From Odiellus spinosus (lineage: Eukaryota; Arthropoda; Arachnida; Opiliones; Phalangiidae): 64,000 bases of DNA. A model generated the notes under the pieces. That model was not told the origin of the DNA and did no database searches. It saw only the letters and a program-made list of their open reading frames with translations. The position numbers and the translations under genes were made by a program. Location: assembly GCA_963920705.1 (NCBI GenBank), contig OY987240.1:4160501-4224500 (forward strand). Direction: 5' to 3'. Positions 62,871-64,000 of this stretch are shown here, piece by piece; the stretch's first letter is position 1; every line of letters starts with the position of its first letter.

Positions 62871-64000
62871 ATGAATGAACTAGTAACTCATCCTCAATGT
62901 TCAGCTGGGCATCTTTTAAAAGAAGCTTGCAATAATATGGAACTAACACAGCGAACTGGATTAATAGCGTTTGAAACCATATCAAACGATGATAAAGAAC
63001 TTTTTTTATTAAGAACAGAACTACTTGCAAACGACGTAATCAATTTGTGCTACCACCACGAAAAGAAGTATATCTCAAGATATGAAAGCCTGCAAAAACA
63101 TTGCATAGACCCTCTCAACAAACACAAAAGATACGTTAAGGTAAATCTTAGACTATTACGTTAAATATGGCTAAGTCTTTAGAAGGCACAAGAGCTTTCG
63201 AGTTTGAAAAACTTGTACCTGGTCAAAATTTATGTAATAACTGCATGGCTTACTGGAATAAAATCATCGATGACGGTTTATCACAGCAAAGTTCATCTGA
63301 AATGTTCATTCCGAGCCAAGAAGCTAGGGATGAATTAAATGCAAATCTCTTAGCATTAGGCCAATCTCCTATAAAAAGAATTTGTGAAAGGGACAAAGAT
63401 GGCTATATAAAGAATAAGGTTTCCAAATTATCAACGTCTTTCAATGAAACTATTAATAAACTCGTTGGCAAACTTGATTCGTCTTCTGCGTGCAAAAACT
63501 GCGAAGGATTCTCAAAACTTATGGACCAAGTGAAGGATAAAATTATAGTATCAACAAGAAAAGAGAAAATAAATTTACTAACACTTGTTCCAGACCACTA
63601 CTCGAAAGAGGAAATCATTAACGAATTTAACGTTACGAATTACATGGTAAAAGCTAGCAGAAAATTAAAAGCAGAGTTCGGCATACTTCCAGGGTCCCAT
63701 ACTAAACAAGGGAAATGTCTATCTGACGACATCAAAAATGAAATACTAAAATTTTACGAAAACGGTGAATACTCGCGAATATGTCCAGGGAAAAAAGAAT
63801 GCGTATCTGTCAAAGTAGATGGAAGGAGACAACTTGTTCAGAAACGACTTTTGCTTGGGAATTTAAAAGAGCTTCATATTGAGTTTCTAAAACAATCGAA
63901 TTTGAAGGTTGGATTTTCCAAGTTCTGCGAGCTAAGACCAAAGAACTGTATAGTAGCTGGGAAAACTGGAACGCACTCCGTATGTGTGTGCGAATACCAT
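62871..64000 (+). CDS. Uncharacterised multi-copy type protein, interrupted, runs off window
   Basis: The first part (ATG 62871) includes CYHHEKKYISRYESLQKHCI and DPLNKHKRYVK. From 63167 (in-frame ATG) a second frame is open to the window end: GQNLCNNCMAYWNK, ACKNCEGFSKLM, NLLTLVPDHYSKEEIINEFN, YMVKASRKLKAEFGILP, GKKECVSVKVDGRRQLVQKR and GFSKFCELRPKNC with THSVCVC. The two parts are joined either by a 35-bp intron (GTAAAT ... CTAAG; unusually short) or by an indel. The blocks match, from memory, a family scattered through arthropod and cnidarian genomes, probably transposon-derived. Paired Cys motifs suggest zinc binding. Function unknown. Confidence 0.6.

Overview
This window looks like an AT-rich, transposon-dense piece of an invertebrate nuclear genome. 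Evidence: spliced gene remnants with short introns (58-98 bp), three APE-type LINE retrotransposons, palindromic MITEs, satellites, and two endogenous Polinton/Maverick (adintovirus-like) elements. An arthropod is plausible from intron size and gene families, but nothing here proves the taxon. No rRNA, tRNA or CRISPR array was recognised. All family names come from reading translated motifs and from memory of the families; no search was run.

Layout. 1-2.84 kb: 5' part of a LINE on the minus strand (ORF1 with a PHD-like zinc finger; ORF2 endonuclease and start of RT), abutting a long (AAT)n array. 3.1-3.7 kb: a GC-rich minus-strand piece that reads as two exons joined by a 79-bp intron. About 5.0-13.5 kb: Polinton 1, all genes on the plus strand: packaging ATPase, small basic core-like protein, unknown MKQ protein, integrase with a C-terminal chromodomain, penton-like protein, YQRGHG protein, double-jelly-roll capsid, adenain-like protease, a GC-rich unknown gene, a broken BIR (IAP-like) gene, a small FDD protein and a large protein with a weak PC4-like pattern. 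No DNA polymerase is visible in it. 13.9-16.4 kb: a decayed LINE (minus).

16.4-35.4 kb: no convincing gene. It holds palindromic MITEs, a 100-bp satellite, a hAT-like element with 8-bp target duplications that contains a second palindromic element, perfect hairpins, and several minisatellites.

About 35.4-49.7 kb: Polinton 2, with divergent then convergent gene blocks. Plus strand: small accessory genes, protein-primed DNA polymerase B (three in-frame stops), BIR protein, small FDD protein, packaging ATPase (frameshift at Walker A), core-like protein, MKR protein, membrane protein. Minus strand: penton-like (cut by a 200-N gap), YQRGHG protein, major capsid, a 45-aa ORF, PC4-like protein, integrase, protease. 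The two elements share at least ten gene families but differ in layout and are diverged, so they are separate lineages rather than copies. Together the genes describe a virion-forming integrating element: polymerase for replication, integrase for insertion, ATPase for packaging, two capsid proteins, a maturation protease, and a BIR protein expected to counter host apoptosis.

49.9-64 kb: host-like or transposon-derived genes in plus orientation: a SAMD3-like gene (frame lesions, MITE in an intron), a DDE-transposase-like pseudogene split by a nearly complete LINE (tandem 400-bp 5' monomers, ORF1, ORF2, 3' hairpin, ATT tail), a P2X7-like terminal exon on the minus strand, and an uncharacterised multi-copy type gene running off the window end.
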